The notes beneath the pieces were generated by a model. It was given only the letters and a program-made list of their open reading frames with translations, searched no databases and was not told where the DNA came from. Positions 1 through 9,254 of a stretch of DNA of 64,000 nt are shown here, piece after piece. A program made the translations under genes and the position numbers. The DNA lies in the NCBI RefSeq assembly GCF_900100385.1, contig NZ_FNFC01000003.1:181200-245199 (forward strand). The letters run 5' to 3'. The first letter of the stretch is position 1, and the number at the start of each line of letters is the position of its first letter. This DNA is from Halovenus aranensis (lineage in GTDB: Archaea > Halobacteriota > Halobacteria > Halobacteriales > Haloarculaceae).

Positions 1-1
1 C

Positions 2-1531
2 GTCGAGGAGACCGATCGACTCGCCGACTCCGCGCTCCCGGAGGCGCTCTCGCGGCCAGACCGCGAGGCTGCCCGGGCGCTCGCCGAGGAACTCGACGCC
101 GCTATCGTCGAGGACCCGCCCGGGACTATCACGCAGGGCGGTATCATCAGCGAGGGGTACGACGATGAACTCGACGACATCGTCACACGCCACGAGGAGG
201 CACTATCTTGGATAGAGACACTTCCCGACCGTGAGAAGCGCAAACACGACATCACGCATCTCTCGGTCGACCGCAACAAGACAGACGGCTACTACATCCA
301 GGTGGGGAACAGCGAAGTCGAGAACGTCCCCCCCGAGTACGAGCAGATAAAGTCCCTCAAAAACAGCGAGCGGTTCACCATTCCAGAACTCAACGAGCGC
401 GAGCGAGAGATTCTCCGGCTGGAGGAACAGCGCCACGGCCTCGAACGCGACCTGTTCGAGGAGTTGCGCGACCGCGTCGCCCGGCGCGCCGAGACACTCC
501 AGGCTGTCGGTCGTGCGCTCGCGGAGGTCGACGTGTTCACCAGCCTGGCGACACACGCCGTCCGGAACCACTGGAGTCGGCCCGAACTGTACGACGACAA
601 CAGACTCGACATCGAGAGCGGTCGCCATCCCGTAGTCGAACAGACGACCGAGTTCGTCCCCAACGACGTACGGATGGACGACGACCGTCGCTTTCTCGTC
701 GTCACCGGACCCAATATGAGCGGGAAATCGACCTACATGCGCCAGGCCGCCCTCATCACTTTGCTGGCACAGGTCGGGAGCTTCGTGCCGGCCCGGCGCG
801 CCGAAATCGGGCTGGTCGACGGCATCTACACCCGAGTCGGGGCGCTCGACGAGCTCGCACAGGGGCGCTCGACGTTCATGGTCGAGATGCAAGAGCTGTC
901 GAACATTCTCCACTCCGCGACCGAAGACTCGCTGGTCATCCTCGACGAGGTGGGCCGTGGCACCGCAACATACGACGGTATCTCTATCGCCTGGGCGGCG
1001 ACCGAATACCTCCACAACACTGTTCGGGCGAAAACACTGTTTGCGACGCATTACCACGAACTAACCTCTCTCTCGGAGCATCTCAGCCGCGTCGAAAACG
1101 TCCACGTCGCAGTCGACGGCGAGCCAAGTGGTGACTCAGAGGACGTGACGTTCCTTCGGACCGTCAGGGACGGTCCGACCGACCGGAGTTACGGCGTCCA
1201 CGTCGCGGACCTCGCTGGGGTGCCTGAGCCGGTCGTCGACCGCTCGCGGGAGGTACTCGCGAAACTCCGAGATGAGAAAGCCATCGAAGCCAGAGGCGGA
1301 GACACCGAACCGGTCCAGACGGTGTTCGACCTGGAATCGGGCCAGTTCCGTCAGGAGGGCGACGACGGCCGACACGAAGCCAACACCCATGACGAGCCCG
1401 CGGAGCCAACCGTCAGCGAAACCGAAAAGCAGGTCCTCGATGCCGTTCGGGAACTCGACGTGACCGAGACGCCACCAATCGAAGCCGTCCAACAGCTCAA
1501 AGAGTGGCAGCGTGAACTCGACGGGAGCTAG
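2..1531 (+). CDS. mutS: DNA mismatch repair ATPase MutS, 5' part missing
   Basis: MutS1 recognises base mismatches and uses ATP to signal repair. The frame is already open at the left edge, so roughly the first 40% (mismatch-binding and connector domains) is outside the window; 509 residues are visible. The P-loop GPNMSGKST is at 707-733, the Walker B/signature DEVGRGTATYDG lies near 943-978 and the FATHYHEL motif near 1039-1062. After the ATPase comes an acidic linker and a conserved-looking C-terminal segment (PPIEAVQQLKEWQREL). The gene reads towards a convergent small gene with only 2 nt between them. The family is certain; that it is MutS1 rather than another MutS class rests on the overall core and ending. 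Confidence 0.95.
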   Translation, partial: VEETDRLADSALPEALSRPDREAARALAEELDAAIVEDPPGTITQGGIISEGYDDELDDIVTRHEEALSWIETLPDREKRKHDITHLSVDRNKTDGYYIQVGNSEVENVPPEYEQIKSLKNSERFTIPELNEREREILRLEEQRHGLERDLFEELRDRVARRAETLQAVGRALAEVDVFTSLATHAVRNHWSRPELYDDNRLDIESGRHPVVEQTTEFVPNDVRMDDDRRFLVVTGPNMSGKSTYMRQAALITLLAQVGSFVPARRAEIGLVDGIYTRVGALDELAQGRSTFMVEMQELSNILHSATEDSLVILDEVGRGTATYDGISIAWAATEYLHNTVRAKTLFATHYHELTSLSEHLSRVENVHVAVDGEPSGDSEDVTFLRTVRDGPTDRSYGVHVADLAGVPEPVVDRSREVLAKLRDEKAIEARGGDTEPVQTVFDLESGQFRQEGDDGRHEANTHDEPAEPTVSETEKQVLDAVRELDVTETPPIEAVQQLKEWQRELDGS

Positions 1532-1533
1532 CG

Positions 1534-1962
1534 TCAGGGGTCGGCCGTCAGTTCGTAGGCGTACTCTGCGAACTGGTCTTCCTCGAAGACGAACACGCGG
1601 CCGTCGACGAATTCCTCGTCGACGTCGATTTCGTACCGCAGGTCGTTTCGCGTCGCCTCGACGCCGGCGAACAGCGTCCGTGTCTCTCCCTTGTCGAGAA
1701 TCACGCGACCGACGCCGGACGTTTCGAGGATGTCTCCCTCCGTCGTCCGCTCGTCGACGTAGAACAACACGCCGCTGGTCTCGGACTCGTCGGTCACGAG
1801 GACGTGGGTATCCTTTCCGGGTGCCGTCGTGTGTGGCGTCGGCTCGGGGTCGGGGACACCGTGATAGAACACTTCCCGGTCGTCGAGGTACTCGACGACG
1901 ACGCCACCGTCGACCAGCCGAACCGGAAGCGTCGCCGGCGCAACCTCGGAAAACGTGGTCAT
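1534..1962 (-). CDS. conserved haloarchaeal protein, DUF5796-like
   Basis: A 142-residue soluble acidic protein with no signal peptide or membrane segment. It has the feel of a small beta-rich fold: a conserved YLDDREVFYHGVP stretch near residues 24-36, then HVLVTDES and VGRVILDKGET. I recognise it as a protein found widely in haloarchaea and place it with the DUF5796 family from memory; no biochemical role is known to me. It is convergent with mutS (2 nt apart) and 57 nt downstream of the next minus-strand gene. Function is left open. Confidence 0.75.
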   Translation of the reverse strand: MTTFSEVAPATLPVRLVDGGVVVEYLDDREVFYHGVPDPEPTPHTTAPGKDTHVLVTDESETSGVLFYVDERTTEGDILETSGVGRVILDKGETRTLFAGVEATRNDLRYEIDVDEEFVDGRVFVFEEDQFAEYAYELTADP

Positions 1963-2019
1963 ACCACCGCCTAACGCGCTCGGAAATAAAACAACGTCCT
2001 TTCCACCGAGATGATACCC

Positions 2020-2319
2020 TCACTCGCCGGCAAGTTCCTCGTCAGTCGGGAAGAGGCTGTGTTTGACGAGCCAGTAGACGACGCCAGCACCGACGATGCC
2101 AGCACCAAAGGCGACCGGCTCCGGAAGGCCGGGAAACTGCTGGAGGCTGCCAACAGCGAGTGCAACGCCTGTGAGGGCCGCTGCGCCGACGCCGACGGCG
2201 TACTGCTGTTGTCTGAGTTCCTGTGACTGTGGAGTCACCGCCGGTGTCTCCGGTTGGTCGTCCCGTGGCTCCGTGTCCTCGGAAGTGTCCTCGGCGCTCT
2301 GTCCGTCGCCAGCACTCAT
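2020..2319 (-). CDS. small haloarchaeal membrane protein
   Basis: A 99-residue protein with a hydrophilic, acidic first 35 residues followed by two hydrophobic segments (about residues 41-58 and 68-85) and a short acidic tail (TDEELAGE). This suggests a two-pass membrane protein, with both termini probably cytoplasmic. It lies 21 nt downstream of queC on the same strand, so it may be the last gene of the SBDS-queC unit. I know of no function. An overlapping plus-strand frame is also open but shows no protein-like features. Confidence 0.7.
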   Translation of the reverse strand: MSAGDGQSAEDTSEDTEPRDDQPETPAVTPQSQELRQQQYAVGVGAAALTGVALAVGSLQQFPGLPEPVAFGAGIVGAGVVYWLVKHSLFPTDEELAGE

Positions 2320-2340
2320 TGCCGTTGGTATGCAACCGTG

Positions 2341-3045
2341 TCAGAAGTGCGTTTCGTCGCCGTCTGCGTACGACGGGCGCGTCTCGTAGGCAATCGGGTC
2401 GCGCTCGCCGAGGCGCTGGAACGCCTCCAGTCGGTACGCACAGGCCTCGCAGGTGCCACAGGCAGGTTTCTCACTCCGGTAACAGCACCAGGTCTGCTCA
2501 AATGGAACGCCGAGGTCCAGCCCGCGTCTGGCGATATCCGTCTTCGAATCGTCGGCGAAGGGCGCGACAATCTCGACCGTTGTCTCGGGTTTGGTCCCCC
2601 TGTCGACGGCCGACTGAAACGCCTCGAAGAAGGCCGGTCGGCAGTCCGGATAGCCCGAGAAGTCCTCCGAGTGTGCGCCGATAAAGACGGCCGCACAGCC
2701 GCGAGCCTCGGCGGCCGAGACGGCCATCGAGAGCAGGTTCGCGTTCCGAAATGGGACATACGAGTCTGGCACCTCGTCGCTGTCGCGGTCGGCGTCTTGG
2801 ACTGCCACCTCGTCGTCGGTGAGACTCGAGGCCCCCAGGGTCGCGAGGTGGTCGGTCTCGACGTGGATGAACTCGGGAGCGTCGACTTCGTCGGCCAGCG
2901 ACTTCGCGCAGTCGAACTCGCTGTCGGCGGTCTCCTGGCCGTAGGAGGTGTGCAGGAAATGCGGCTCGTAGCCGCGGTCGATGGCCTCGTAGACGGTGGT
3001 CGCGCTGTCCATCCCGCCCGACACCAGCACGACCGCACCCGTCAT
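2341..3045 (-). CDS. queC: 7-cyano-7-deazaguanine synthase QueC
   Basis: QueC converts 7-carboxy-7-deazaguanine to preQ0 using ATP and ammonia. In archaea preQ0 is the precursor of archaeosine in tRNA position 15. The 234-residue length is typical. The N-terminal PP-loop LVSGGMDSA is at residues 7-15, and the zinc-binding cluster C-x8-C-x2-C-x2-C sits near residues 187-203 (ACGTCEAC). The start codon overlaps the stop of the SBDS gene by 4 nt (ATGA), so the two are translationally coupled. Other preQ0 genes (queD, queE, tgtA) are not in the window. Confidence 0.95.
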   Translation of the reverse strand: MTGAVVLVSGGMDSATTVYEAIDRGYEPHFLHTSYGQETADSEFDCAKSLADEVDAPEFIHVETDHLATLGASSLTDDEVAVQDADRDSDEVPDSYVPFRNANLLSMAVSAAEARGCAAVFIGAHSEDFSGYPDCRPAFFEAFQSAVDRGTKPETTVEIVAPFADDSKTDIARRGLDLGVPFEQTWCCYRSEKPACGTCEACAYRLEAFQRLGERDPIAYETRPSYADGDETHF

Positions 3046-3767
3046 CGGGTCTTGATGTCGTCTTTATCCTCGATAATCTGTGTCTCGGCCTCGCCGCTGG
3101 AGACCTCGTTGACGAGGTCGTAGAACTCGTTTTGCAGGCCGGCCGGGAACTCGATGACGCCGACCCACGAGCCGTCGGCCTGCCACTCCTCGTCTTCGAG
3201 TTCGCCGAACTCTCTAACTTGTGCCTGCCCGCTGCCGGCGTACTCGGGCGGTAGCTGGGTGGCAACGGTGACCGTCTCGAAGCGAATCGGGATGACCGGC
3301 CGCAGTTTGTCGAGCGCCTCGTCGACCTGGTTCTCGACCCGCTCCATCGGGTCGACCCGGAAGTCTGTCTCCTCCAGTGCCGACTCGATGCGCTCTGGCG
3401 GATGGGGTGCGTTGTCCATCTGCGGGTTGACAGCGTTGCGTGCAATCTGGTTGATGAGGGCTTTGCGCTTTTGTTCTTGCATCTCGCGGCGCTGCTCGGC
3501 CGTTATCTGTATCTCGCCTTCTTTGATGACTTCCGGGATAATATCGAGTGGCTCGGTCGTGTCGAACACCTCTTCGAGCGCGTTCTCGGGTGGTCGGTCG
3601 CCGCTTGAGGCATCCTCGAAGACGTCCTCGGCCGCGATAACGTCTTCCAGGTCTTCTTCGAACTCGTCGCGCTTGATGTCGAGTGCTGCGTCGGGGTCGA
3701 CCAGTACCTCGAACCGCTGGCCGTGTGATTCGAGTCGCGCCGTAACTGCGTCGTCGAGTGAAATCAT
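3042..3767 (-). CDS. SBDS-family ribosome maturation factor
   Basis: A 241-residue homologue of the Shwachman-Bodian-Diamond protein, which with an EF-2-like GTPase releases the anti-association factor IF6 from new large subunits. The N-terminal FYSH-type domain opens with ISLDDAVTARLESHGQRFEV. The middle contains the Lys/Arg-rich TAEQRREMQEQKRKAL helix typical of domain II, and the C-terminal third is a ferredoxin-like domain. Archaeal SBDS genes commonly lie near proteasome and exosome genes, as here (psmA is 150 nt upstream). A TATA-like TTTAAAC lies 23-29 nt before the start, so the message is probably leaderless. Confidence 0.93.
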   Translation of the reverse strand: MISLDDAVTARLESHGQRFEVLVDPDAALDIKRDEFEEDLEDVIAAEDVFEDASSGDRPPENALEEVFDTTEPLDIIPEVIKEGEIQITAEQRREMQEQKRKALINQIARNAVNPQMDNAPHPPERIESALEETDFRVDPMERVENQVDEALDKLRPVIPIRFETVTVATQLPPEYAGSGQAQVREFGELEDEEWQADGSWVGVIEFPAGLQNEFYDLVNEVSSGEAETQIIEDKDDIKTR

Positions 3768-3787
3768 GTTCGGATATTTTGGTGGGC

Positions 3788-3798
3788 TGTTTAAATGT
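3788..3798 (-). promoter_or_regulatory. TATA-box promoter of SBDS-queC
   Basis: On the minus strand the sequence reads CATTTAAACAG, with TTTAAA about 24 nt before the SBDS ATG at 3767. This spacing fits an archaeal TATA box driving a leaderless transcript. No competing start or ribosome site is visible in the 24 nt between. Confidence 0.6.
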
Positions 3799-3917
3799 GT
3801 TTGTGAACGACTCTCCCGGATGGCTGTGACTGACCGGCAATCGCCACGGGCCGGAAAGCAGTTCGAGGCAGCATCCGCTGGTCGATTCTGAGAGAAGACA
3901 AAGGCCGCGGGTCGGCG

Positions 3918-4682
3918 TTACTCTTCGGTGTCTTCGTCGTCGCTGTCGTCGCTCGCCAGCAGGTCGAACGATTCGAGATACTCCGTTTTCTCGTCTTCGG
4001 TGAGCTGGTGGAACGTTTCGGTCTCGGCGCCGATTGTTGCCATGCCGATTCCTTCGGGGGTAAGCTCGCCGTCGTTGACAGAGGCGAGTGCGTCGAGCGC
4101 GAGCTCGATACCGCCGTCGAGGTCGGCATCCTCGTCGTAGTGGTCTTCGAGGTACTCGCGGATGTCGCCACGGTCGGAGCCAACCGCCAGAGCCTTCCAC
4201 TCGTAGGGAGTACCCGAGGGGTCGGTCTCGTAGAGCTTTGGCTCGCCGTCCGCGATGCCCGCGATGATGAGTGCAACACCGAACGGGCGTGCACCGCCGA
4301 CCTGGGTGTACTGCTGGATGTAGTCGGTGACCTCCTTGGTCAGCGTCTCGACGGCAATCGGCTCGCCATAGCGCAGCTCGTTAATCTGGGTTCGGCGGCG
4401 AGCAAAGTCGATAAGCTGGCGGGCGTCGGCGACGTGGCCGGCGCTCGCGATGCCGATGTGGTCGTCGGCCTTGTGGATTTTCTCAACGCTGTCGCGTTCC
4501 ATCAGCGGCGAGCGGATGCGTTTGTCCACCGCCAGCACGACACCGTCGTTCGTTCGGACGCCGATACTTGCTGTGCCGCGCTTGACCGCTTCTCGCGCGT
4601 ACTCGACCTGATAGAGGCGACCGTCTGGGGAGAAGATGGTGATTCCCCTGTCGTACGCCTGCTGTTGGTTTTGACCCTGCAT
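3918..4682 (-). CDS. psmA: 20S proteasome alpha subunit
   Basis: Forms the outer alpha rings of the archaeal 20S proteasome, gating entry to the proteolytic chamber. The proteasome-A signature YDRGITIFSPDGRLYQVEY occupies residues 9-27. The body matches the 230-250 residue family with the alpha-type N-terminal extension, so it is not a cleaved beta-type catalytic subunit. The last 12 residues (SDDSDDEDTEE) are an acidic tail as in other haloarchaeal alpha subunits. It is the last gene of the methyltransferase-rnp2-psmA unit, 2 nt after rnp2, a linkage conserved in archaea. Confidence 0.96.
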   Translation of the reverse strand: MQGQNQQQAYDRGITIFSPDGRLYQVEYAREAVKRGTASIGVRTNDGVVLAVDKRIRSPLMERDSVEKIHKADDHIGIASAGHVADARQLIDFARRRTQINELRYGEPIAVETLTKEVTDYIQQYTQVGGARPFGVALIIAGIADGEPKLYETDPSGTPYEWKALAVGSDRGDIREYLEDHYDEDADLDGGIELALDALASVNDGELTPEGIGMATIGAETETFHQLTEDEKTEYLESFDLLASDDSDDEDTEE

Positions 4683-4684
4683 AG

Positions 4685-5164
4685 TTACTCGGTGTCGAGG
4701 TTCGTCGCGCCCACAGGACCGTCTTCGGTCTCGATATCGATACGCCCGTTTCGGACGACGACAGACCGTTCCGCTCCCTCGAACACGACGTGTCTCTGCT
4801 TCGGTTCTATCGGTCCGCGACCCATATACTTTTCCTCACAGGCTCGGACGGTCCCGCTGGTTCCACGCACATGGACCCCGACCTGACTCCCTTCGACGCT
4901 GTCGAGACAGGCCACGACCGCCCGCGCCCGGTCGACGCCGCCGCGACGAACCCGGACGACCGCTTCCCCGTCGCCGTCGGCATGCTCGAACCGCAACACC
5001 GACAGGTCGAGCGCTGCGCTGCCAGTATCCCCGAGCAAGTTCTGTGCGCTGTACCAGAGTGCCCGCTGGAACCCATCGCGCGTTACTGTCTCATTGGCCC
5101 ACGTCTCGATGACGACCGCAAGATATCGCCACCGCGGCTGGAGGTGTTTCGGGAGGTGTTTCAT
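4685..5164 (-). CDS. rnp2: RNase P protein component 2 (Pop5/Rpp14 family)
   Basis: One of the archaeal RNase P proteins; with Rnp3 (Rpp30) it forms the sub-complex that supports cleavage chemistry in tRNA 5' maturation. The protein is 159 residues when started at the ATG at 5164 (MKHLPKHLQPRWRYL); the frame is open further upstream, but that stretch is Ser/Arg-rich shadow of the methyltransferase gene. The core VRVRRGGVDRARAVVACLDSV and the end LDTE fit the family. It sits between the methyltransferase (1 nt gap) and psmA (2 nt gap). The partner rnp3 is 3 kb away at 8120-8815. Confidence 0.92.
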   Translation of the reverse strand: MKHLPKHLQPRWRYLAVVIETWANETVTRDGFQRALWYSAQNLLGDTGSAALDLSVLRFEHADGDGEAVVRVRRGGVDRARAVVACLDSVEGSQVGVHVRGTSGTVRACEEKYMGRGPIEPKQRHVVFEGAERSVVVRNGRIDIETEDGPVGATNLDTE

Positions 5165-5165
5165 C

Positions 5166-5777
5166 TCATGCGATTTCGTGACGCTGTGCGACCAAGACGC
5201 CGACCTGTTCGTGGACCTGTTCGACCGCGGTGAGAACGAAGCCGGCGTCGGTGAATGCGTCAGCCAGTACACCCACTGTCGCCGGGTCATCGACCTCGGG
5301 TGAGTAGAATGGCTCGTCGGGGTCTGGTGCACCGAAGAACATCACGTCGCCGAGGACCACCGTGTCTGCGCCGAGGTCGCACAGCAGCGCGATAGCGTCG
5401 CGTTTTTCGGCATCAGAGAGGTGATGCATCGCGAAGTTCGACGTGACGATATCGACATCCTCGGGAGCGTTCGGCTCGCGGAAGCGTCCCTCGCCGAACT
5501 GGACGTTATCGAGGCCGCGGTCGGCGGCCTTCATTCGTGCCTCCTCGAGCATCCCCTCGCTGATGTCACGGCCGACAACCTCGTCGGCATCTTCGGCCAG
5601 CGCGAGCGCGATGGCACCGGTTCCGGTCCCCAAATCGAGCACCACGTCGTCTGTGTCTGGGTCGGCGTGACCGACGACGAGCGAGACTGTCGCCTTGTAC
5701 TCCTCGCTTTTGCTCGAATCGTACTCCGGGGCCTGCTTGTCGAACCGCTGGGCGTGTTCTTCGAGTGTCCGTTTCAT
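5166..5777 (-). CDS. class I SAM-dependent methyltransferase
   Basis: A 203-residue Rossmann-fold methyltransferase. Motif I VLDLGTGTGAIALALA is at residues 47-62, the acidic loop after beta 2 reads VVGRDIS, and motif IV-like SNFAMHHLS follows. The start at 5777 (MKRTLEEHAQRFDKQAPEYD) matches the common N-terminus of this family; the longer frame upstream is intergenic. It is first in an operon with rnp2 and psmA, which suggests an RNA or translation-linked substrate, but the substrate cannot be read from sequence. Confidence 0.88.
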   Translation of the reverse strand: MKRTLEEHAQRFDKQAPEYDSSKSEEYKATVSLVVGHADPDTDDVVLDLGTGTGAIALALAEDADEVVGRDISEGMLEEARMKAADRGLDNVQFGEGRFREPNAPEDVDIVTSNFAMHHLSDAEKRDAIALLCDLGADTVVLGDVMFFGAPDPDEPFYSPEVDDPATVGVLADAFTDAGFVLTAVEQVHEQVGVLVAQRHEIA

Positions 5778-5892
5778 AGCGGTCCGTTTGCTCCCCTCCC
5801 CAATCAAGGATGCGACTGCGGCGGGCCGGCTCGGCATATGGTACCACTGGGGATAGTTTGAATACAGTGCCAGGCAGAGGCTAGGACAGTCA

Positions 5893-6783
5893 ATGGACGC
5901 ACAAGACATCTCGGCTGGCGGTATCATGGGGGCGGGGTTCGTGCTGGTGGTGCTCCAGCTATTCCAAGGCGTACAACAGCTCGATGGCTTCCAGGGAACT
6001 GACCTCTATGTCGTTTTCACCTTCGAGACGGTCCCGTTCGTCGTCGTGAGTATGGCGCTGATGTACGTCGGCTCGTGGCTGCTCACGCGAGCAGACCTCG
6101 ACGAGGAGTTGCCCCGCGTCGTCGCGTGGGGTGCCGGGAGCGTCGCGCTGTTTGGCTCTGTCGCCGCGTTGCTGGTGTTCAGCCTGCAGGTAACCCTCGC
6201 CGGAGATACGCTCGAACAGGCGCCTTATATCGTCGTCAACCTCGTCACCGTGGGAGCACTCGCCGGCGTGCTCGTCGGAATATACGACGCCCGCAGTCGC
6301 ATTCGCCAGCGAGAGCTCCAACATGAACGCGACCGTGTCGAACTGTTCGCGAACAAGGCCGCCGACATCAACAACTACGGCCGGGCACTCAACCGCAGCG
6401 AGTCCGTCGAGGAGGTGAGTTCACTCTGTCTCGAAGCTATACAGACCTTCCTCGGCCTGACAGACCTCGCGTTTGCCGTCGTCAACGACGAGGTGCATTT
6501 CGTCGACGACACGACTGTCGGTCTCGAGCAGGAGACGCTCACTGACCTGATTCGAGCGTCCCGGGAACAGGAACAAGCAACCGCCGTCGTGCACGACGAC
6601 GTGGCCGCGATGACGTTCAGGGTGACCGACAACGCCGACGGCACGTCCGTCATCGTCGCGCTGACCGAGGACGGCAGTGTCGGCGGCGAAGATGTACAGC
6701 TTCTGGAGATGCTGGTATCACACGCCGCGACTGCACTCGACCGGATTCACGAGAGGCAGATGCAGGCGAGCAACTCCCGCTGA
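5893..6783 (+). CDS. four-helix membrane protein with GAF-like sensor domain
   Basis: A 296-residue protein with four predicted membrane helices (about residues 10-27, 43-65, 77-101 and 108-130), a basic and charged linker (SRIRQRELQHERDRVELF), then a cytoplasmic GAF-like domain (about 150-285). It has no kinase, cyclase or HAMP domain, so output must be through interaction or it is a degenerate sensor. It is divergent from the methyltransferase operon (115 nt between starts) and interrupts the psmA-rnp2 / rnp3 neighbourhood. The function is unknown. The architecture suggests a membrane-bound ligand sensor; this is inference. Confidence 0.75.
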   Translation: MDAQDISAGGIMGAGFVLVVLQLFQGVQQLDGFQGTDLYVVFTFETVPFVVVSMALMYVGSWLLTRADLDEELPRVVAWGAGSVALFGSVAALLVFSLQVTLAGDTLEQAPYIVVNLVTVGALAGVLVGIYDARSRIRQRELQHERDRVELFANKAADINNYGRALNRSESVEEVSSLCLEAIQTFLGLTDLAFAVVNDEVHFVDDTTVGLEQETLTDLIRASREQEQATAVVHDDVAAMTFRVTDNADGTSVIVALTEDGSVGGEDVQLLEMLVSHAATALDRIHERQMQASNSR

Positions 6784-6930
6784 CCACTCGCTCGGCCGTT
6801 AGTTTTCACTATTGATAACTGGAACCTCCGATTGATATAATATCGAGCCTCCGAAAGGAAACATTGCTGCCCGCAGACGCGGGGGTGCGGGGGATGTGGC
6901 ACCAACAGCAGCCAACACATCAGAAATTTA

Positions 6931-8016
6931 TCACTGTTTCTCGGTAAGAAGTAGCGACTCGCAGAGTCCGTCGACACCCATCTCGGCTCGTATCTGGCGC
7001 TGTTGTTGTGCGCCGCTGCCGCGTTCGTACAGTGTCCACAGCGAGGGGACATCAAGTCGGTCGGCTTCTCGTTCGACGAGTTCTTCGAGTGGCACAGCCT
7101 CCTCGAAGCTGCGGTCGAGCAACGCGGCGTCGTGGCCGTGTCTGAGGGCTCGCCACTTGTTCTCGTCGAGCAGCTCCCGGCGATGGCGGCGGCCCGTTTC
7201 ACCGTCCTCGTACCGTTCACACAGGTCGACGACAGCGGCGTGTGTGTACTCGACGAAAGCAGCGACGCGGTCGGGGTCGTGTTGGCCGTCGGGGACGCGA
7301 ACCTCGACGGTCCCGTGGCCGGTGTGGGGCCGAACGTCGTACCACAACTCACCGCGGTCCGCGATAGAGTCCGTCCCGAGCATCGTCGTCTCGAACGCCT
7401 CGAACTCCGCGTAGGAGTCGAATGTCGTCGGCACCCCGGTGTTCGGGAGTCCCTCGAAGATGCGCGCACGGGCTGACTGGAGACCGGTGTCGAACCCGTT
7501 CCAGTACGGCGAGTTGACCGAGAGCGCGAGCATAAGCCCGAGATGCCACCGAATCTCGTTTGCAACCCAGACGGCCTTTTCGGGGTCGTCGACGCCGACG
7601 TGGACGTGGAGTCCTGCAGTTGTATTCCGGTGTTGGGTGTACTGGATGCGCTCAAGCTGTGACCGATAGCGTGGCTTCTCTGCGTGTTCGAGTTCGCGCC
7701 ACCGCGCGAGCGGGTGCAGCCCCGCACCGGCAATCTGGAAGCCCTGTCGCTGTGCGTGGTCGACCAGCGCCTCGCGGACCGCACGTAGGCTCTCGTCGGC
7801 CTCGCTCACGCTCTCCAGCCGTGGTGTCTGTGTCTCGATGACACATTTGAATAGCTCGTGGTCCAGGCGACCATCGAGGAGGTCTGGCGGGTCGCTCTCG
7901 TAGACCAGCTCGTCGCTCCCGGCGGTCGGCCGTCCGGCCGCGTCGACGACGTAAAACTCCTCCTCGACACCGAGGGTCCCCATCCGGCTGAAGTTGTCGG
8001 CATCGCCGCGTTCCAT
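6931..8016 (-). CDS. gshA: glutamate-cysteine ligase
   Basis: Makes gamma-glutamylcysteine from glutamate, cysteine and ATP; this dipeptide is the main low-molecular-weight thiol of haloarchaea. The protein is 361 residues from the ATG at 8016; an open frame runs on upstream but reads through the rnp3 antisense. The GCS2-type signature [10 protein letters not shown] is at residues 15-24, [10 protein letters not shown] gives the metal-binding His pair, and a [19 protein letters not shown] block follows, all as in the carboxylate-amine ligase superfamily. It has its own TATA-like box upstream rather than being coupled to rnp3. Confidence 0.9.
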   Translation of the reverse strand: MERGDADNFSRMGTLGVEEEFYVVDAAGRPTAGSDELVYESDPPDLLDGRLDHELFKCVIETQTPRLESVSEADESLRAVREALVDHAQRQGFQIAGAGLHPLARWRELEHAEKPRYRSQLERIQYTQHRNTTAGLHVHVGVDDPEKAVWVANEIRWHLGLMLALSVNSPYWNGFDTGLQSARARIFEGLPNTGVPTTFDSYAEFEAFETTMLGTDSIADRGELWYDVRPHTGHGTVEVRVPDGQHDPDRVAAFVEYTHAAVVDLCERYEDGETGRRHRRELLDENKWRALRHGHDAALLDRSFEEAVPLEELVEREADRLDVPSLWTLYERGSGAQQQRQIRAEMGVDGLCESLLLTEKQ

Positions 8017-8043
8017 CTGGTCGCGGATTGGATTCGGCGACGC

Positions 8044-8051
8044 TAAAGTAT
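8044..8051 (-). promoter_or_regulatory. TATA-like promoter of gshA
   Basis: The minus strand reads TACTTTAG 28-35 nt before the gshA ATG at 8016, inside the 103-nt gap after rnp3. The spacing fits a leaderless or very short-leader transcript. The match to the archaeal TATA consensus is moderate. Confidence 0.4.
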
Positions 8052-8119
8052 TCCCCTTGCGGGAGGGTGTGCGTGCCGTGTGCACGACCGAAGACTGCGA
8101 CGCCGTCCCCCGGTTGGTG

Positions 8120-8815
8120 TCACTCGTCGTCGACGCGTCTGACTCCTCGCTGGACGAAGCTATCAGACTGTCGATGCCTGTTGCGCTCGACGAGGCGACC
8201 CCACTCTGTGAGTCCCTCACGAATTTGTTCGGGGGTGAAGCCAACGGTGTCGCCGACGGCCTGTAGCTCCCGCGGTGCCCGAAGCTGGAGGTGTGACCGG
8301 GCGTCGGCGCTGACGACGTAGGGCACGTCGTAGTACTCGACGATTTCCCGCAGCTTTCGCAGGTCGCTGAGTGTCTGGACGCGCGTCCCGCCCGCGTCCC
8401 GGAGGATGCCTCGAAGAGTGAACTCGACTCTGACACCGTGGTCGATAGCCTCCTGTGCGAGAACGTGGTTGAAGTCGCCGTCGCCGGCCATCGGATGTGC
8501 GAGCACGTCGACAGCGGACTGTTCGACCGCAAACCGGTTGAGCGTCGGCGTTCCGCCGTGAACGACGACCAGTGTGGTGTCCTCGCGGTGTGAGCCGATG
8601 TACCCGCTCGCCGTACTTGGGTCGTCAGCGCGAATCTCGACGCCAGTCACCACGTCGATATCGTACTGGTCGGCGACGGCGTCGGGGTCGTACGACGCCG
8701 GCTCGGAGCCGTGGTTGCGGACCACGAGTCCCTCGAACCCGTACTCGCTGGCCGTCAGGGCGTATCGCGCGACCGTGCTGTCGCCGTCCGGGTGGGCGTG
8801 GACTGCCTCGTACAT
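8120..8815 (-). CDS. rnp3: RNase P protein component 3 (Rpp30 family)
   Basis: Rpp30 homologue with a PHP-like TIM-barrel fold, partner of Rnp2 in archaeal RNase P. It is 231 residues from [15 protein letters not shown] at 8815. Characteristic pieces include [22 protein letters not shown] and the stretch [19 protein letters not shown]. The start is 1 nt after the stop of the upstream RNA-binding protein gene, so these are co-transcribed. In many haloarchaea rnp3 and rnp2 are adjacent; here gshA and a membrane GAF gene lie between. Confidence 0.92.
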   Translation of the reverse strand: MYEAVHAHPDGDSTVARYALTASEYGFEGLVVRNHGSEPASYDPDAVADQYDIDVVTGVEIRADDPSTASGYIGSHREDTTLVVVHGGTPTLNRFAVEQSAVDVLAHPMAGDGDFNHVLAQEAIDHGVRVEFTLRGILRDAGGTRVQTLSDLRKLREIVEYYDVPYVVSADARSHLQLRAPRELQAVGDTVGFTPEQIREGLTEWGRLVERNRHRQSDSFVQRGVRRVDDE

Positions 8816-8816
8816 A

Positions 8817-9248
8817 TCACAGGGACTCGAGCATCGACGCCACGTTGTCGATGGCGTGTTCCTTTTTCGCCGGGTAGGCTTCGACCTTCGCGCGGAACGT
8901 GATGCCGTCACCGCGCTCGACAGCGCCGTTAAACGCCGCCTGTTTTGAGAGAGTCAGGAAAAACTCCGTGTTCTCGGTCACGCGCTCGTCGAGTTCGTCT
9001 TCGACCTGCGCGAACTCCTCCTCAGGGAGGTCTTCGAGCGATTCGAGAACAGCCCGCATCTCGTCTGCGTTCTCGACACGCGCCGAAAGAATGAGAATTC
9101 GGTCGCCGTGATGGCCCGTCGAGTCGGCACGCGTTATCTCGAACTCCTCTGGAAGGAACAGCCGGAGCGCGTCTTCGACCCGTTGGTCGTCCTCCGTGGC
9201 ATAGCAGAACGTCCGGAGGTCGATGTAGTGAAACGGGACCGAAGACAT
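8817..9248 (-). CDS. archaeal RNA-binding protein (PF01877/DUF54-type)
   Basis: A 143-residue acidic protein matching the archaeal RNA-binding family once called DUF54: it opens with VPFHYIDLRTFCYATED and contains TGHHGDRILILSARVEN and FFLTLSKQAAFNGAVE. The family is conserved next to RNase P or exosome genes and is thought to bind RNA. It lies between a DUF1918-like gene (6 nt upstream) and rnp3 (1 nt downstream), so an RNA-processing role is reasonable. The precise target is unknown. Confidence 0.85.
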   Translation of the reverse strand: MSSVPFHYIDLRTFCYATEDDQRVEDALRLFLPEEFEITRADSTGHHGDRILILSARVENADEMRAVLESLEDLPEEEFAQVEDELDERVTENTEFFLTLSKQAAFNGAVERGDGITFRAKVEAYPAKKEHAIDNVASMLESL

Positions 9249-9254
9249 ACTACG